Source: Nigerium sp.
GTDB taxonomy: Bacteria > Actinomycetota > Actinomycetes > Propionibacteriales > Propionibacteriaceae
Direction of reading: 5' to 3'
Length of the DNA stretch: 64,000 bases
Assembly: GCA_016711325.1 (NCBI GenBank)
Contig: JADJTH010000001.1
Coordinates: forward strand, 574,232-638,231
Made by a program: the position numbers and the translations under genes. Shown here piece after piece: positions 1 through 10,075 of this stretch. The notes beneath the pieces are model-generated. The model made no database searches. It was not told where the DNA came from and saw only the letters and a list, made by a program, of their open reading frames with translations. How positions within the stretch are numbered: position 1 is the stretch's first letter; each line of letters starts with the position of its first letter.

Positions 1-380
<380 letters not shown>

Positions 381-381
<1 letters not shown>

Positions 382-1289
382 TGCTCGGTCGCCTTCTCGC
401 CGCGGGGGTGTCCGCCGGCGTGGCCTGTGTCGCCTACGGTGTGCTGATTGAGCGCACGGCGTTCCAAGTCCGGCGGTTCACCGTCCCGGTCCTCCCCGAG
501 GGCGCCGCACCGGTGAAGGTGCTGCATCTGTCGGACGCCCATCTGCTGCCTCGCCAGGGACGCAAACGCGACTTCATGCGCGGACTCGCGGGGCTCGAAC
601 CCGACCTCGTCGTGAACACCGGCGACAACATCGCCTCACCCGAGGCGATCGGCCCGCTGGTGGAGTCGCTGGGCCGCCTGCGGGACGTTCCGGGCGTCTT
701 CGTGTTCGGCTCGAACGACGTCGAGGCTCCGCGTTTCAAGCTGCCCATCCGTTATCTGCTTCGCTCCACGAGCAAGTCCACGGGTGCGGCATCCGCGCTG
801 CCCACCGCCGAGCTGCAGGCAGCCCTCGAGGGCATCGGCTGGCACTTCCTCGAGCAGCGCACCGCCGAGATGACGCTCCGCGGCACCACCTTCCGCTTCC
901 GGGGCACGTCCGACGCCCACCACGACCTGGACGACTACGCTCAGGTCGCCGGGCCGGCCTCCGGTGACGCGGTCGAGATCGGCGTCACGCACGCCCCCTA
1001 CCTGCGGGTTCTGGACGCCATGGTGGCCGACGGCCTCGACCTCGTCCTCGCGGGCCACACACACGGCGGCCAGGTGTGCCTTCCCGGCCACGGCGCTCTC
1101 ACCACGAACTCCGACCTGCCGCGCGAGCACGCCAGGGGCCTGTTCACGCACGCCGGCAGCGGACGCCAGGCGTCCGTGCACGTGTCGGCCGGTTTCGGCA
1201 TGTCGCCGTTCGCGCCGTACCGTTTCGCGTGCCCGCCCGAGGTGAGCCTGCTCACGCTCGTGGCGCGGCCGGACCTGGTGCCGATGTGA
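381..1289 (+). CDS. Calcineurin-like metallophosphoesterase
   Basis: A 302-residue protein with the full two-metal phosphoesterase motif series: HLSDAHL (D-x-H, about residue 50), NTGDNI (about 80), FGSNDVE replacing the usual GNHD (about 110), GVTHAPY (about 207) and LAGHTHGGQ (about 227). The N-terminus carries one hydrophobic segment, so it is probably membrane-anchored, as in YkuE-type enzymes. GTG at 378 is an alternative start, but ATG at 381 has a better distance from the AAGGAA upstream and overlaps the stop of the penicillin-binding protein gene (TGATG). The two genes are probably co-transcribed. The substrate is not known. Confidence 0.88.
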
Positions 1290-1336
1290 GATTCCGCGGC
1301 GAGTGAGTTATGATCGACCTCGGCTCAAGGGGCCAT

Positions 1337-1414
<78 letters not shown>

Positions 1415-1416
1415 CG

Positions 1417-1464
1417 GAATAGCCGCTCTGACGAGGGAGTTCTCCTTCGTCAGAGCGGCTATTC
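1417..1464. terminator. Long near-perfect hairpin between tRNA-Pro and the ROK gene
   Basis: Arms 1417-1434 and 1447-1464 are an exact 18-bp inverted repeat. A G-T pair and four more pairs (GGAG/CTCC) continue inward to a two-base loop, giving about 23 paired positions. It starts four bases after tRNA-Pro and ends 11 bases before the stop of the convergent ROK gene, so it probably terminates both transcripts. There is no T-run, as is common in high-GC actinobacteria. Confidence 0.75.
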
Positions 1465-1475
1465 GGCGTCGCGCG

Positions 1476-2771
1476 TCAGCGCGAACTGGCCCCCTGGCCG
1501 GGCCCGCCCTCGGACGAACGGCTGCCCCCATGACCGACGCCGGTCCTGTAACCGGCCACCGAGCACGTGTCCACGTCCGCGAGCGCGCGGACGGGGCCTT
1601 CGAAGACCGAGCTCACCACCATTTCGCACCCGCCGACCAGCACGGCGTCGGAGCCGATTCCGGACGGGACGATGGTTGCCAGCTCCTGGAGGGCCGGTAG
1701 CGCCGCCCGGCTGAATGCCGAATCCGTCGTCCGCTTGACGACCGGGTAGAGGTCGCGGAGGCTTCCGCCCAGCACCACCAGATCGACATTGAGGATGTTC
1801 ACGAGGCTGGCGATGCCGAGTCCGAGATACGTGCCGACCCGATCGAGAGCCGGGGGGTTCTCGTCGAGATTCGCGAGTGCCTGCCGCACACGCGACAGGT
1901 CCGAGTCGCCCAGCTCCAGGGTCTCCGCCACCCGCGCGAGGCCGATTTCCGTCTCCCAACAACCGTCACGCCCGCACTGGCACCGCCGCCCATGGGGATC
2001 GATCAGCATGTGCCCCAATTCACCCGCGAATCCGCCGGCCCCTCGGTATGGCACGCCATTGAAGATCAGTCCGCCGCCGACCCCGAAGTCATCGCATCCG
2101 ACATAGAGCACGTTGGCGACGCCGACCGCGACCCCTCGCCGATGCTCGGCGAGCGCCCCCAGGTCCGCGTCGTTCGCGACGCGGATCAGAAGAGGCGCCG
2201 TGAGCCGGGCCCGGAGCAAGTCCGCAAAAGCCACGTCGTGCCAGCCCAGGTGGGGCGCGAAACGCACCGTCTCGTCCTTGCCGACGACACCGGCCACTCC
2301 GACACCAATACCGAGGAGCTCCGACTCCGGTGCCAAGTCGGCGACCAGCCGCTCCAACAACTCGGAGGTGACACGCGCGACATCTTCTGGGTCATGCGAG
2401 CGGGGGGTAGCAGCTTGCGCGCGGGAAAGCATCGTGCCCCCGAGACCGAACGCCCCCGCACTGATGTGATCGCCGCCCACGTCAGCCGCGAGCACCCGGA
2501 CTCGGCCGGAGTCGGCGCGGACGAGAGGCGATGGCCGACCGGCGGTTCGACGACGGGTGGGCTCTTCCACGACCACGAACCCTACGCTCTCGAGTTCGGA
2601 GAGCAGGTCGCCGACGGTGGAGGCCGCCAGCTGCATCCTGGCCGTGAGCTCTGCCCGCGACAACGGGCCCTCCGCATGAATCGTCTGAATCATGACCATC
2701 AGGTTGCGTTGGCGCATGGACTCGTGGTTGGTCCCCACGGTGGATCGCGCGCGCTTCGAGTCAGAACTCAT
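1476..2771 (-). CDS. ROK-family transcriptional regulator
   Basis: A 431-residue protein. It has an N-terminal winged helix (about 20-85, with the SRAELTARMQLAASTVGDLL recognition region), an actin-like ROK domain with the nucleotide-binding element VLAADVGGDHISAG, and the ROK zinc signature CQCGRDGCWETE (C-x-C-x4-C). It lies downstream of, and on the same strand as, a sugar ABC importer operon and is probably its sugar-responsive repressor. The inducer is not known. The start has no strong Shine-Dalgarno sequence. About 276 bases separate it from the SDR gene, enough for its own promoter. The last 40 residues are a low-complexity Gly/Ser tail beyond the usual ROK end. Confidence 0.88.
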   Translation of the reverse strand: MSSDSKRARSTVGTNHESMRQRNLMVMIQTIHAEGPLSRAELTARMQLAASTVGDLLSELESVGFVVVEEPTRRRTAGRPSPLVRADSGRVRVLAADVGGDHISAGAFGLGGTMLSRAQAATPRSHDPEDVARVTSELLERLVADLAPESELLGIGVGVAGVVGKDETVRFAPHLGWHDVAFADLLRARLTAPLLIRVANDADLGALAEHRRGVAVGVANVLYVGCDDFGVGGGLIFNGVPYRGAGGFAGELGHMLIDPHGRRCQCGRDGCWETEIGLARVAETLELGDSDLSRVRQALANLDENPPALDRVGTYLGLGIASLVNILNVDLVVLGGSLRDLYPVVKRTTDSAFSRAALPALQELATIVPSGIGSDAVLVGGCEMVVSSVFEGPVRALADVDTCSVAGYRTGVGHGGSRSSEGGPGQGASSR

Positions 2772-3047
2772 CGTTCAATCACGTCCCATCGGTCCGGCGA
2801 TGGGACCGCAGCGGGGTTCGTGCGGTGTCACCAGGCCATCCACCGACCGAGCATAGCGGCCCGAGTCGAGGTGCCGAACCGCCGAATGCCCCGTCGGTGG
2901 GCGGTCGGCGGCGATGATCGGGTCGCCAGTGCGGAGGTCGCGTCCGTGCCGTACGCGGCCAAGGGGGCGGCAGTCGGCTCGTGTGCTCCGATTGGAGCCC
3001 ACCACCGCCCACCAGGCCACGTCCGGTGCGGCCGGTTCGACAAACGG

Positions 3048-3779
3048 CTACAAGGATTCTCCAAGAGCGATCAGGCTGATCTCGCTCGCCCTCGCCCCGG
3101 GGTTCTGGCCGGCGACGAAGAGAACCGCGTCGGCAATATCGTCGGCGGTGAGGAACTCGGCGTCGCCCATCTTCTCGTAGGGGCGTCCCCGTCCGCGCGC
3201 GAAGTCCGTCTTCACGGCCGCCGGGCACAGAACGGCGACCTTGATCCCGTGCGGCGCGAGCTCCAGACGGAGCGCTCGGGTGAAGCCCACTTGCGCGTGT
3301 TTGGAGGCGCAGTAGACGGCCTCGCGAGCGAACCCCCGCAGACCGGCCTGAGACGCCACCTGAAGGATCAGCCCACGCGAGCGATCGATCATGGACGGCA
3401 CGACCTCACGCGTGAAGAGGTAGGTGCTGCGCATGTTCACACCCATCATCTCGTCGTAGAAGGCCACATCGCTGTCGAGGAAATCGCTGTATTCCCCGGC
3501 ACCCGCGTTGTTGACGAGGATATCGACCGCCCCGCGTTCCGCCAGCGCGCGGCCGATCGCGTTCCGGGCAGTGTCGGGCTGAACGACGTCGCCGACGATG
3601 TGGGTGTACGTGCCCACGTCCCCCTCGGGCGATGAGCCGACCAGGTCGTCGGTGGTGAGGTCGCGTCGTGCGACGCCGTACACGTGCACGCCGGCTTGGA
3701 CGAACTGGGTGGCAATTGCTCTACCGATCCCGCTGGTGGTTCCGGTGACCACGGCGACGCGGCCGCGCAGGTTCTGCAT
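3048..3779 (-). CDS. Short-chain dehydrogenase/reductase of the sugar operon
   Basis: A 243-residue Rossmann-fold SDR: TGTTSGIG cofactor motif near residue 12, NNAGAGE near 90, catalytic Ser in LQVASQAG and catalytic YCASK near 155. It is the last gene of the importer operon, 43 bases after the second permease gene, so it probably oxidises or reduces the imported sugar, polyol or a derivative. An AAGGAGA Shine-Dalgarno sequence stands before the ATG. The substrate cannot be read from the sequence. Confidence 0.88.
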   Translation of the reverse strand: MQNLRGRVAVVTGTTSGIGRAIATQFVQAGVHVYGVARRDLTTDDLVGSSPEGDVGTYTHIVGDVVQPDTARNAIGRALAERGAVDILVNNAGAGEYSDFLDSDVAFYDEMMGVNMRSTYLFTREVVPSMIDRSRGLILQVASQAGLRGFAREAVYCASKHAQVGFTRALRLELAPHGIKVAVLCPAAVKTDFARGRGRPYEKMGDAEFLTADDIADAVLFVAGQNPGARASEISLIALGESL

Positions 3780-3822
3780 GTGAGTTCTCCTTGATTGCTG
3801 GATGGAGGGATGCGAGCGAGGC

Positions 3823-4809
3823 CTATCGGCGGCGCAGCGTGTTCAGGAACACCGCAAGGATGATCACTACACCCTTGACGGCTTGCTGCATGGTCGGCGA
3901 GATCCCCACGAGGTTGGTCAGGTTGCTGAGCACGCCCAGAGTCAGCACGCCCAGGATCGTCCCGAGTATCGTGCCGGAGCCACCGAACAGGCTGGCCCCG
4001 CCGATGACCACGGCGGCGATCGAGTCGAGCAGGTACGGAGTGCCGGCAACGGGGTCGCCACTTCCGATCCGTGCGCTGAAGAGGAGACCGCCGACGGCAG
4101 CGAGCACCGAGCATGCCGCGTAGGCCAGCAGCCGCACTCTTGTCACCGGGATGGCGGATATCCGCGCTGCGCGTTCATTGCCACCGACGGGGAACAGGAA
4201 ACGACCGCTGCGTGTCCGCAGATAGAAGACGACCAGGCCGATGGCGAGCACCCAGACGTAGCTCGTCACGGGAAGGCCGAGGAACAAGGCGGAACCGAAC
4301 TGGGTGACGCCCTCCGGGATCGGGGTTCCGTCGGGCGCGCGGTCGATCGCGGCTCCGTCGGTGATGATCTGCGCCGCCGAGAAGGCGATCTGTGAGACCG
4401 CGAGCGTGACGACGAAAGGAGGGAGTCGCAGGAATGCGACCAGCGCCCCATTGAGCAGACCGACCACCAGACCGCCGGCCAGTGCGAGCGCCACGGCCGG
4501 GACCACGCCCAGGCCCATCGACGATACGAAGATCACACTGGAAAGTGAGATCGTCGTTCCGACACTGAGGTCGATTCCCCCGGTGATCACGACAATGTAC
4601 TGCCCGAGCGCGCACACCCCCAGGATGGCTCCCTGGAAGAGCAGGTTGCGAAGATTCGCCGGAGTAGCGAAAGCCCCGTTCGAAAGCACGGCGGCGGCAA
4701 CGACGATCACGACGAACACCAGGACCGGCTGCAACGTCGCCGAGTGGCGCGACCAGATCGATGCGAAGGGATTCTTGACCGGGGCGATACCTGCTTCAGC
4801 GTTGTTCAT
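3823..4809 (-). CDS. Ribose-type sugar ABC transporter permease (second permease)
   Basis: A 328-residue, very hydrophobic protein of the RbsC/XylH family (BPD_transp_2), with about 8-10 membrane spans and the family features GGIDLSVGTT and VIGGASLFGGSGT. The ATG at 4809 follows AGGAGCGCACG and overlaps the stop of the preceding permease gene (ATGA), so translation is coupled. An upstream in-frame extension to 4929 exists but lies inside the other permease. With its partner it would form the membrane channel of the importer; two unequal permeases suggest a heterodimer. Confidence 0.9.
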   Translation of the reverse strand: MNNAEAGIAPVKNPFASIWSRHSATLQPVLVFVVIVVAAAVLSNGAFATPANLRNLLFQGAILGVCALGQYIVVITGGIDLSVGTTISLSSVIFVSSMGLGVVPAVALALAGGLVVGLLNGALVAFLRLPPFVVTLAVSQIAFSAAQIITDGAAIDRAPDGTPIPEGVTQFGSALFLGLPVTSYVWVLAIGLVVFYLRTRSGRFLFPVGGNERAARISAIPVTRVRLLAYAACSVLAAVGGLLFSARIGSGDPVAGTPYLLDSIAAVVIGGASLFGGSGTILGTILGVLTLGVLSNLTNLVGISPTMQQAVKGVVIILAVFLNTLRRR

Positions 4810-5786
4810 CGTGCGCTCCTGAGGAGTTTGATCTGACCCAGGACCACGGCGAGCAGTAGGACGATGCCCTTGATGGTTCCCTGCCAGAACTGCGGGACAC
4901 CCGAGAGGTCGAGGATTGAGGAGATGCATCCCAAGACCAGTACGCCGGCGGCCGTCGTACCGATCCGGCCATGCCCGCCGGCGAGGCTCGCGCCGCCGAT
5001 GAGCACGGCGGCGATGGCCTCCAGCTCATACCCGGCGCCGCCCGTGGGGTTGCCGATGCCGAGGTTCCCGGCGTACAGGATCGCCGCGATACCTGCGCAC
5101 AGTCCGGAGATGGTGTACGCCAGAACGGTCGTGAACCGCACCGGCACGCCGCTGATCCTCGAACCCTCAGCAGTGCCGCCGATGGCGTAGAAGTAGCGGC
5201 CCACCTTGTGGCGGCCGAGGAAGATGCTCAGCACCACACCGAGGATGATCCAGAAGACGGCCCCGATCGGGAAGATGCCCGCGACCACGGTGCTGCCGAT
5301 ATCGGAGATCAGGCTATCGCTGATGATGACGGGCTTGGCGTCCGCCAGCGTCAGCGCGAGTCCTGAGGCGATGCCGAGCATCCCCAGGGTGACGATGAAC
5401 GGAGGTAGGTCGGTGAAGGCCACCAGCAGGCCACTGATCATCCCGAACAGGGCGATCATGAGGACGGCGATGACCGCGGCTCCACCCACGCCGGCGCCCG
5501 GCACGAGGAGACCGAGCACCACGGACCCAAGTGCGACCATGGAGCCCTGCGCGAGATCGATACCCGATGTCAGTACGACGATCAATTGCCCGAAGGCGAG
5601 CAGGCCGATGACCGAATACTGGTAGAGGATCGAGCTCACATTTCCGGCGGAGGCGAAGTTGGCGATCGTGGATCCCACGAGTGCCAGTAGGACCAGTGCC
5701 ACGTACGCCGTGTTTTCGGCGAGCAGTGCGCCAATCCTGCCCAGAGGCGAACGGCCTGGGGCGGTGGTCGTTGTCATGGTGGTCAT
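4806..5786 (-). CDS. Ribose-type sugar ABC transporter permease (first permease)
   Basis: A 326-residue RbsC-family membrane protein with the conserved TSGIDLAQGSMVALG and LIGGASLAGGHGRIGTT segments and about ten hydrophobic helices after a Thr-rich start. Its ATG overlaps the stop of the ATPase gene by one base (TGATG), and its stop overlaps the second permease start, so the three transport genes are tightly coupled. Confidence 0.9.
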   Translation of the reverse strand: MTTMTTTTAPGRSPLGRIGALLAENTAYVALVLLALVGSTIANFASAGNVSSILYQYSVIGLLAFGQLIVVLTSGIDLAQGSMVALGSVVLGLLVPGAGVGGAAVIAVLMIALFGMISGLLVAFTDLPPFIVTLGMLGIASGLALTLADAKPVIISDSLISDIGSTVVAGIFPIGAVFWIILGVVLSIFLGRHKVGRYFYAIGGTAEGSRISGVPVRFTTVLAYTISGLCAGIAAILYAGNLGIGNPTGGAGYELEAIAAVLIGGASLAGGHGRIGTTAAGVLVLGCISSILDLSGVPQFWQGTIKGIVLLLAVVLGQIKLLRSAR

Positions 5787-7333
5787 CAGGCAGCTTCTTC
5801 CTCGCGTCGTGAGGTGGCGCTCAAGGCGAGTTGCAGGACTCGCTCCTCGGTCGCCTCGTCCCGGGTCAGCTCGCCTCGCACTCGGCCAGCCGCCATGACG
5901 ATGATCCGGTCGGACTGCGACAGGATTTCAAGCAGATCGCTGGAGATCATCAGCACTCCCTTACCCTCGGACTTGAGCCGCTGCATGATGCCGTAGATCT
6001 CGGCCTTTGCCCCGACATCGACTCCACGGGTGGGCTCGTCGAGGATGAGGAGATCCGCCTCCGCGGCCAACCACCGCGTCAGAACGATCTTCTGCTGGTT
6101 TCCGCCGCTGAGTTGCCCGGCCGGGATGTGCGGATCGGACGGGCGTATCGCCATCGTCTTGAGTAGGTCGGCGCACTTGCGGCGGATGGCACCCATGGGA
6201 GGAAGCCCACGGCCCTTCGAGAGCTGCAGCAGCGCGTAGCCGCTGTTCTCGATCACCGAGCGGTTCAGGACCAGGCCCTGACCCTTGCGGTCCTCCGGGA
6301 CCATCCCGATCCCCAGCGCGGCGGCTTGGGCCGGAGAGGAGATCGTGTGAGGCTGTCCCTCCACCGAGATGGTGCCGCCCCTGATGGGATCGGCGCCGAT
6401 CACGGCGCGAGCGGTCTCGCTGCGCCCGGCCCCGACGAGACCCGCCAGGCCGACGATCTCTCCCCGGCGCACGGTGAGACTCACGTCCTTGACCACGCCC
6501 GCCTGGAGGTGCTCGATACGGAGGAGTTCCGCGCCCTCAACGGCGGGCACCCACGTGTCGAAGAGGTTGACGTCGCGACCCACCATCGCCTGAATGAGGC
6601 TGTCGTGAGTGAAGTCCGAGACCGGGGCGGATTGCTGGAACCGTCCGTCCTTGAGCACCGTGATCCGGTCGCCGATCTCGAAGATCTCGTCGAGATGGTG
6701 CGACACGTAGAGGATCGCGATGCCGTCCTCCTTCAGGCTCCTGATCAAAGAGAAGAGGCGCTCGACCTCACCACGGGTGAACGATGCCGTCGGCTCGTCG
6801 AAGATCATCACGGAGGCCTGAAGGGCGAGCGCCTTCGCGACCGCGACCTCTTGCTGGCGCGCGAGATCCAGGTCTTGCACCTTGGTGTCGGGCGAGACGC
6901 TCACGCCGACGCGATCCAGGTGACGCTGAGCCTCGCGCCGCATGGCACCGCGCCGCACGAAGCCGAACCGCGTCGGTGGGCTGCCGAGGAAGATGTTCTC
7001 AGCGACGGACAGCTCGGGAACGAGATCCACCTCCTGGTAGATCGCGCCGACCCCCGCTTCCCGCGCCCAGCGAGGATCGCCCGCGCGCATGGGTTTTCCG
7101 TGGAGCGTGACGGTCCCCGAATCGGGGCGGTACACCCCCGTCAGAATCTTGATGAGCGTCGACTTGCCGGCTCCGTTCTCGCCCATCAGGCAGTGGACCT
7201 CCCCGGCGTTCATCTCGAGTGCCACTTCCGTCAGTGCCGCTACCCCGGGGAACGACTTGGACACGTGGGAGACCTGGAGAACGGGCTCCGAGGTCGAAGC
7301 GGTCGGCCGCGCAGCCCGATCCTCCCCGGCCAC
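5786..7333 (-). CDS. Sugar ABC transporter ATP-binding protein (RbsA/MglA type, two ABC domains)
   Basis: A 515-residue tandem ATPase typical of the ribose/galactose CUT2 class. The first domain has Walker A GENGAGKST (about 52) and Walker B VMIFDEPTA. The second has a degenerate P-loop GLVGAGRSE (about 293), the signature LSGGNQQKIVLTRWL and LILDEPTRGVDVG. It energises import through the two downstream permeases. It begins with GTG directly at the stop of the binding-protein gene. The length is normal for the family and no defect is seen. Confidence 0.92.
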   Translation of the reverse strand: MAGEDRAARPTASTSEPVLQVSHVSKSFPGVAALTEVALEMNAGEVHCLMGENGAGKSTLIKILTGVYRPDSGTVTLHGKPMRAGDPRWAREAGVGAIYQEVDLVPELSVAENIFLGSPPTRFGFVRRGAMRREAQRHLDRVGVSVSPDTKVQDLDLARQQEVAVAKALALQASVMIFDEPTASFTRGEVERLFSLIRSLKEDGIAILYVSHHLDEIFEIGDRITVLKDGRFQQSAPVSDFTHDSLIQAMVGRDVNLFDTWVPAVEGAELLRIEHLQAGVVKDVSLTVRRGEIVGLAGLVGAGRSETARAVIGADPIRGGTISVEGQPHTISSPAQAAALGIGMVPEDRKGQGLVLNRSVIENSGYALLQLSKGRGLPPMGAIRRKCADLLKTMAIRPSDPHIPAGQLSGGNQQKIVLTRWLAAEADLLILDEPTRGVDVGAKAEIYGIMQRLKSEGKGVLMISSDLLEILSQSDRIIVMAAGRVRGELTRDEATEERVLQLALSATSRREEEAA

Positions 7334-8379
7334 TAGAACTCCAGCCCGTTCTTGTTCATCTCGTCGAGGTACTGCTTGGCTTCCGCCTGCTTGTCGGCGT
7401 CGAAGACCTTGATCGGCACCTCAACGTTCGTCGGAACCGTCTTTCCGGCAATCACGTCCAGCGCAGCGTGCAGGGACAGCTCGCCGAAGAATGGCGGCGT
7501 CTGGGTCTCCCGCGCGATGTCTCCCGCAACGACGGCCTCCACAGCGAGCTTCTGCCCGCCCTCACCGACGAGGTACCCGAGCAGTTCCTCCCGGCCCGCG
7601 GCCTTGATGGCCTGGATGGCACCCACGGTCATATCGCTGTAGTCCGTGCGGACCACGTCGATTTGTCCCTTCGGGAAGCGCTGGAGGAAGTCCTCCATCA
7701 CCTTGATCCCGCCCTGCTTCGTGAAGCCGGCATCCGACGTTGCCACCGTCTTGATCTCGGGGTACTTCGCCATCACTTCGTCCCAGCCCTGGTTCGCATC
7801 CACGACGGGCGACGCGCCGGCCATCCCCTGGACATGGACCACATTCCCCTTCGGGGAGCCGTACTTCTTCGTCAGCAGTTCAACGGTCTTCTCGGCCAGA
7901 AGCTTGCCCGACTCGACGTGGCTCTGTGCGATGGACTGGACGTACATGCCCTCGCCGGGAGTGGCATTGATCGTGCGATCGATCGTGATCAACGGCACAT
8001 TGGCCCGCTTGGCGGCCGCGACGATCGGTACGAGCGCCTGGCTGTCCAGCGGCGAGACGATCAGGACCTTGGGCTTCTGGGCGAGCAGGCTCTGCGCGTC
8101 GGCGAGCTGCTTCGCCGGGTCTTGGTTGGCGTTGGTGCTGATCAGCTTGACACCGAGCTTCTGGGCCCACGACTCCATGTCCTTCTGGTTGGTCACCCGC
8201 CAGGAGTTGATGAGCTCGGCTTAAGCGTAGGCGACGACCGGTGTGCCTCCGGCGTCCGCCTGGCCGGCCGGCGCATCGGCGGCCTTGGAACACCCGGTGG
8301 TCAGCAACAGCATCGCGGCGAGTGCGGCGGCTCCGGCTGCGAGGCCCCGACGACCTCGAGAGGGCATGAATCTGGACAC
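7333..8379 (-). pseudogene. Sugar-binding lipoprotein of the ABC importer, interrupted by an in-frame TAA
   Basis: The start is GTG at 8379, with AGGAG six bases upstream. The product opens with a lipoprotein signal (basic MSRFMPSRGRR, hydrophobic core, lipobox LTTGC). The periplasmic-binding-protein fold then begins PVVAYA, where TAA (8221-8223) interrupts. The same frame resumes as AELINSWRVTNQKDM and stays open to 7333, with all RbsB-type segments (for example SPLDSQALVPIV and TIDRT). CAA to TAA, one transition, would explain it. Reinitiation at ATG 8196 would give a protein without signal peptide or first strand. Either the importer has lost its binding protein, the stop is read through, or the base is a sequencing error. 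Confidence 0.85.
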
Positions 8380-8430
8380 GACGGACTCCTTTGTCTGGCA
8401 GTGCACTGCATCGCACGTTTTTGCGATACG

Positions 8431-8448
8431 CGAAGATATGTATCTTCG
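8431..8448. promoter_or_regulatory. Palindromic operator candidate for the ROK regulator
   Basis: CGAAGATA-TG-TATCTTCG is a perfect 8-bp inverted repeat with a two-base spacer, 50-70 bases upstream of the binding-protein start. A possible -10 (TATAAC on the minus strand, 8459-8464) lies just upstream. A second inverted repeat, ATCGCA/TGCGAT (8410-8427), stands closer to the gene. This is a typical position for a sugar repressor. Assignment to the ROK protein is inference. Confidence 0.5.
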
Positions 8449-8625
8449 GAGCCCGACGTTATACCCCAGCAAACTGGACGTCAACAGCCTCGTGCGATCT
8501 GTGCAACTTCTCGGAGAGCCGGTGCGCGGGGGGTGCCGTAAGGCCCACCGACGCCTCGACGCGAGCGTTCGTCGACCCGCCGCGGCGAGGTCGGGCGTCC
8601 CTCCCGGCACGGCCCGGTCGCCTCG

Positions 8626-10038
8626 CTAGCGAGGCGTCCGGCGAGCCCGTTCGCGTGCGTCCCGGAGGGCCCCGACCAGTCGGTCGACGTCGTCCTCCGT
8701 GGTGGACCAGTTGGAAAAGGAGACGCGGACCGCTGCCTGCCCGCGCCAATGCGTGCCGGCGACCCAGCCCTCGCCGCTCAGCCGTACCAGCTCGGCTACC
8801 CGCCACGTGGTGTCGTCGTCGTCCGCGTGGAGCAGAACCTGGTTGAGCACGACATCGTTGCGGACGCGGAACCCGTCCTCGGCGCGCATCGCGTCAGCGA
8901 GCCGACGAGCGTGGTCGCAGCAGCGGTCGACCAACGCCTCGACCCCTACGCGGCCCAGCGAGGCGAGGGCCGCGTAGACCGGGACCGCGCGCGCCCGTCG
9001 CGACATCTCCGGGACGAGCATGCCCGGCTCGCGATCGGCGACGGTGGGCAGGTACGCCGTGTTCGCGCCCAGCGCGGCCCGCGTCGCGGCAGGGTCGGAG
9101 ACGATCGCCAGCCCGCAATCGTAGGGAACGTTGAGCCACTTGTGCGCGTCGGTGGACCACGAGTCGGCCGTCTCGACGCCGGCGACCAGGCCCGAGCGGC
9201 GCGCCGACGCGCGCGCCCACAGTCCGAACGCGCCGTCCACATGCACCCAGCCTCCGTGGGCGTGCGTGGCCGCGACGATCTCGCCCACCGGGTCGCAGGC
9301 GCCGGTGTTCACGTTCCCGACCTGTGCGCACACGATCGCCGGCGTCGGGTCGGCGTCAAGCACGTCCGCGAGGGCGTCCGCCCGCATGGCGCCCTGGTCG
9401 TCGACCGGCACCCGCTCGACCTTCCTCGAACCGAAACCGATCATCCGGACGACCTGCAGGACGGACGGATGCACCTCTTCGCCGACCAGGACCCGCAGCC
9501 GGGGGGCGTCGGCCAAACCGTCCGCGTCCACATCCCAGCCTTGGCGGGACAGGAGCGCATGGCGAGCGGTGAGCAGGCCGACGGCGTTTCCGGCCGTCGC
9601 CCCGGTCGTGAAGCCGACCGCGGCCGACGCCGGCAGCGACAAGGCCGCCAACACCCACCGCTCGGCGACCGCGTCCACGGCCGCTCCCGCCGGCGAGGAC
9701 ATCCGGCTGTACGCGGTCTGATCCCAGGTCGAGACGAGCCAGTCCGCTGCCAGCGCGGCGGGCAGCGCCCCGCCGACGACCAGCCCGAAATAGCGCGGCC
9801 CCGCGCTGGCGATCGTGGCCGGACCGCACACTCGTGCCAACCGCTCGACCACCTCTCCCGCGTCCGTGCCCGTCTCCGGCAGCGGGCCGCCCAGGGCGTC
9901 GATCACCTCCGCGTAGCCGGTGATCGCGTCCACGCGGCGTCCCGGCAAGCCCTCGAGGTAGTCGACGGCCAACTCGCTCGCGCGGCTCAGCACCTGCCGC
10001 GATCCGCCCCAGCCTTCTCCGGCACGATCGTCCCTCAC
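8626..10038 (-). CDS. PLP-dependent amino-acid decarboxylase (group II / aromatic amino-acid type)
   Basis: About 470 residues of the type II PLP decarboxylase fold. Visible landmarks are SSPAGAAVDAVAERW, TTGATAGN (phosphate binding), HVDGAFG (Asp contacting the pyridine nitrogen) and DSWSTDAHKWLNVPYD with the Schiff-base lysine in HKW. It decarboxylates an amino acid to an amine; aromatic L-amino acids or a related substrate are possible. GTG at 10038 is chosen because a longer frame to 10170 would overlap the end of the aspartate kinase gene. The gap to that gene is 37 bases, so co-transcription is likely. Confidence 0.82.
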   Translation of the reverse strand: MRDDRAGEGWGGSRQVLSRASELAVDYLEGLPGRRVDAITGYAEVIDALGGPLPETGTDAGEVVERLARVCGPATIASAGPRYFGLVVGGALPAALAADWLVSTWDQTAYSRMSSPAGAAVDAVAERWVLAALSLPASAAVGFTTGATAGNAVGLLTARHALLSRQGWDVDADGLADAPRLRVLVGEEVHPSVLQVVRMIGFGSRKVERVPVDDQGAMRADALADVLDADPTPAIVCAQVGNVNTGACDPVGEIVAATHAHGGWVHVDGAFGLWARASARRSGLVAGVETADSWSTDAHKWLNVPYDCGLAIVSDPAATRAALGANTAYLPTVADREPGMLVPEMSRRARAVPVYAALASLGRVGVEALVDRCCDHARRLADAMRAEDGFRVRNDVVLNQVLLHADDDDTTWRVAELVRLSGEGWVAGTHWRGQAAVRVSFSNWSTTEDDVDRLVGALRDARERARRTPR

Positions 10039-10075
10039 GCGTTGCCCCCAGCCGGCGTTCCCGACGACGGCGCGG

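Noticed and set aside
1992..3635. A plus-strand frame of 547 codons opposite the ROK and SDR genes
   Set aside because: Antisense shadow of two genes with clear family motifs.
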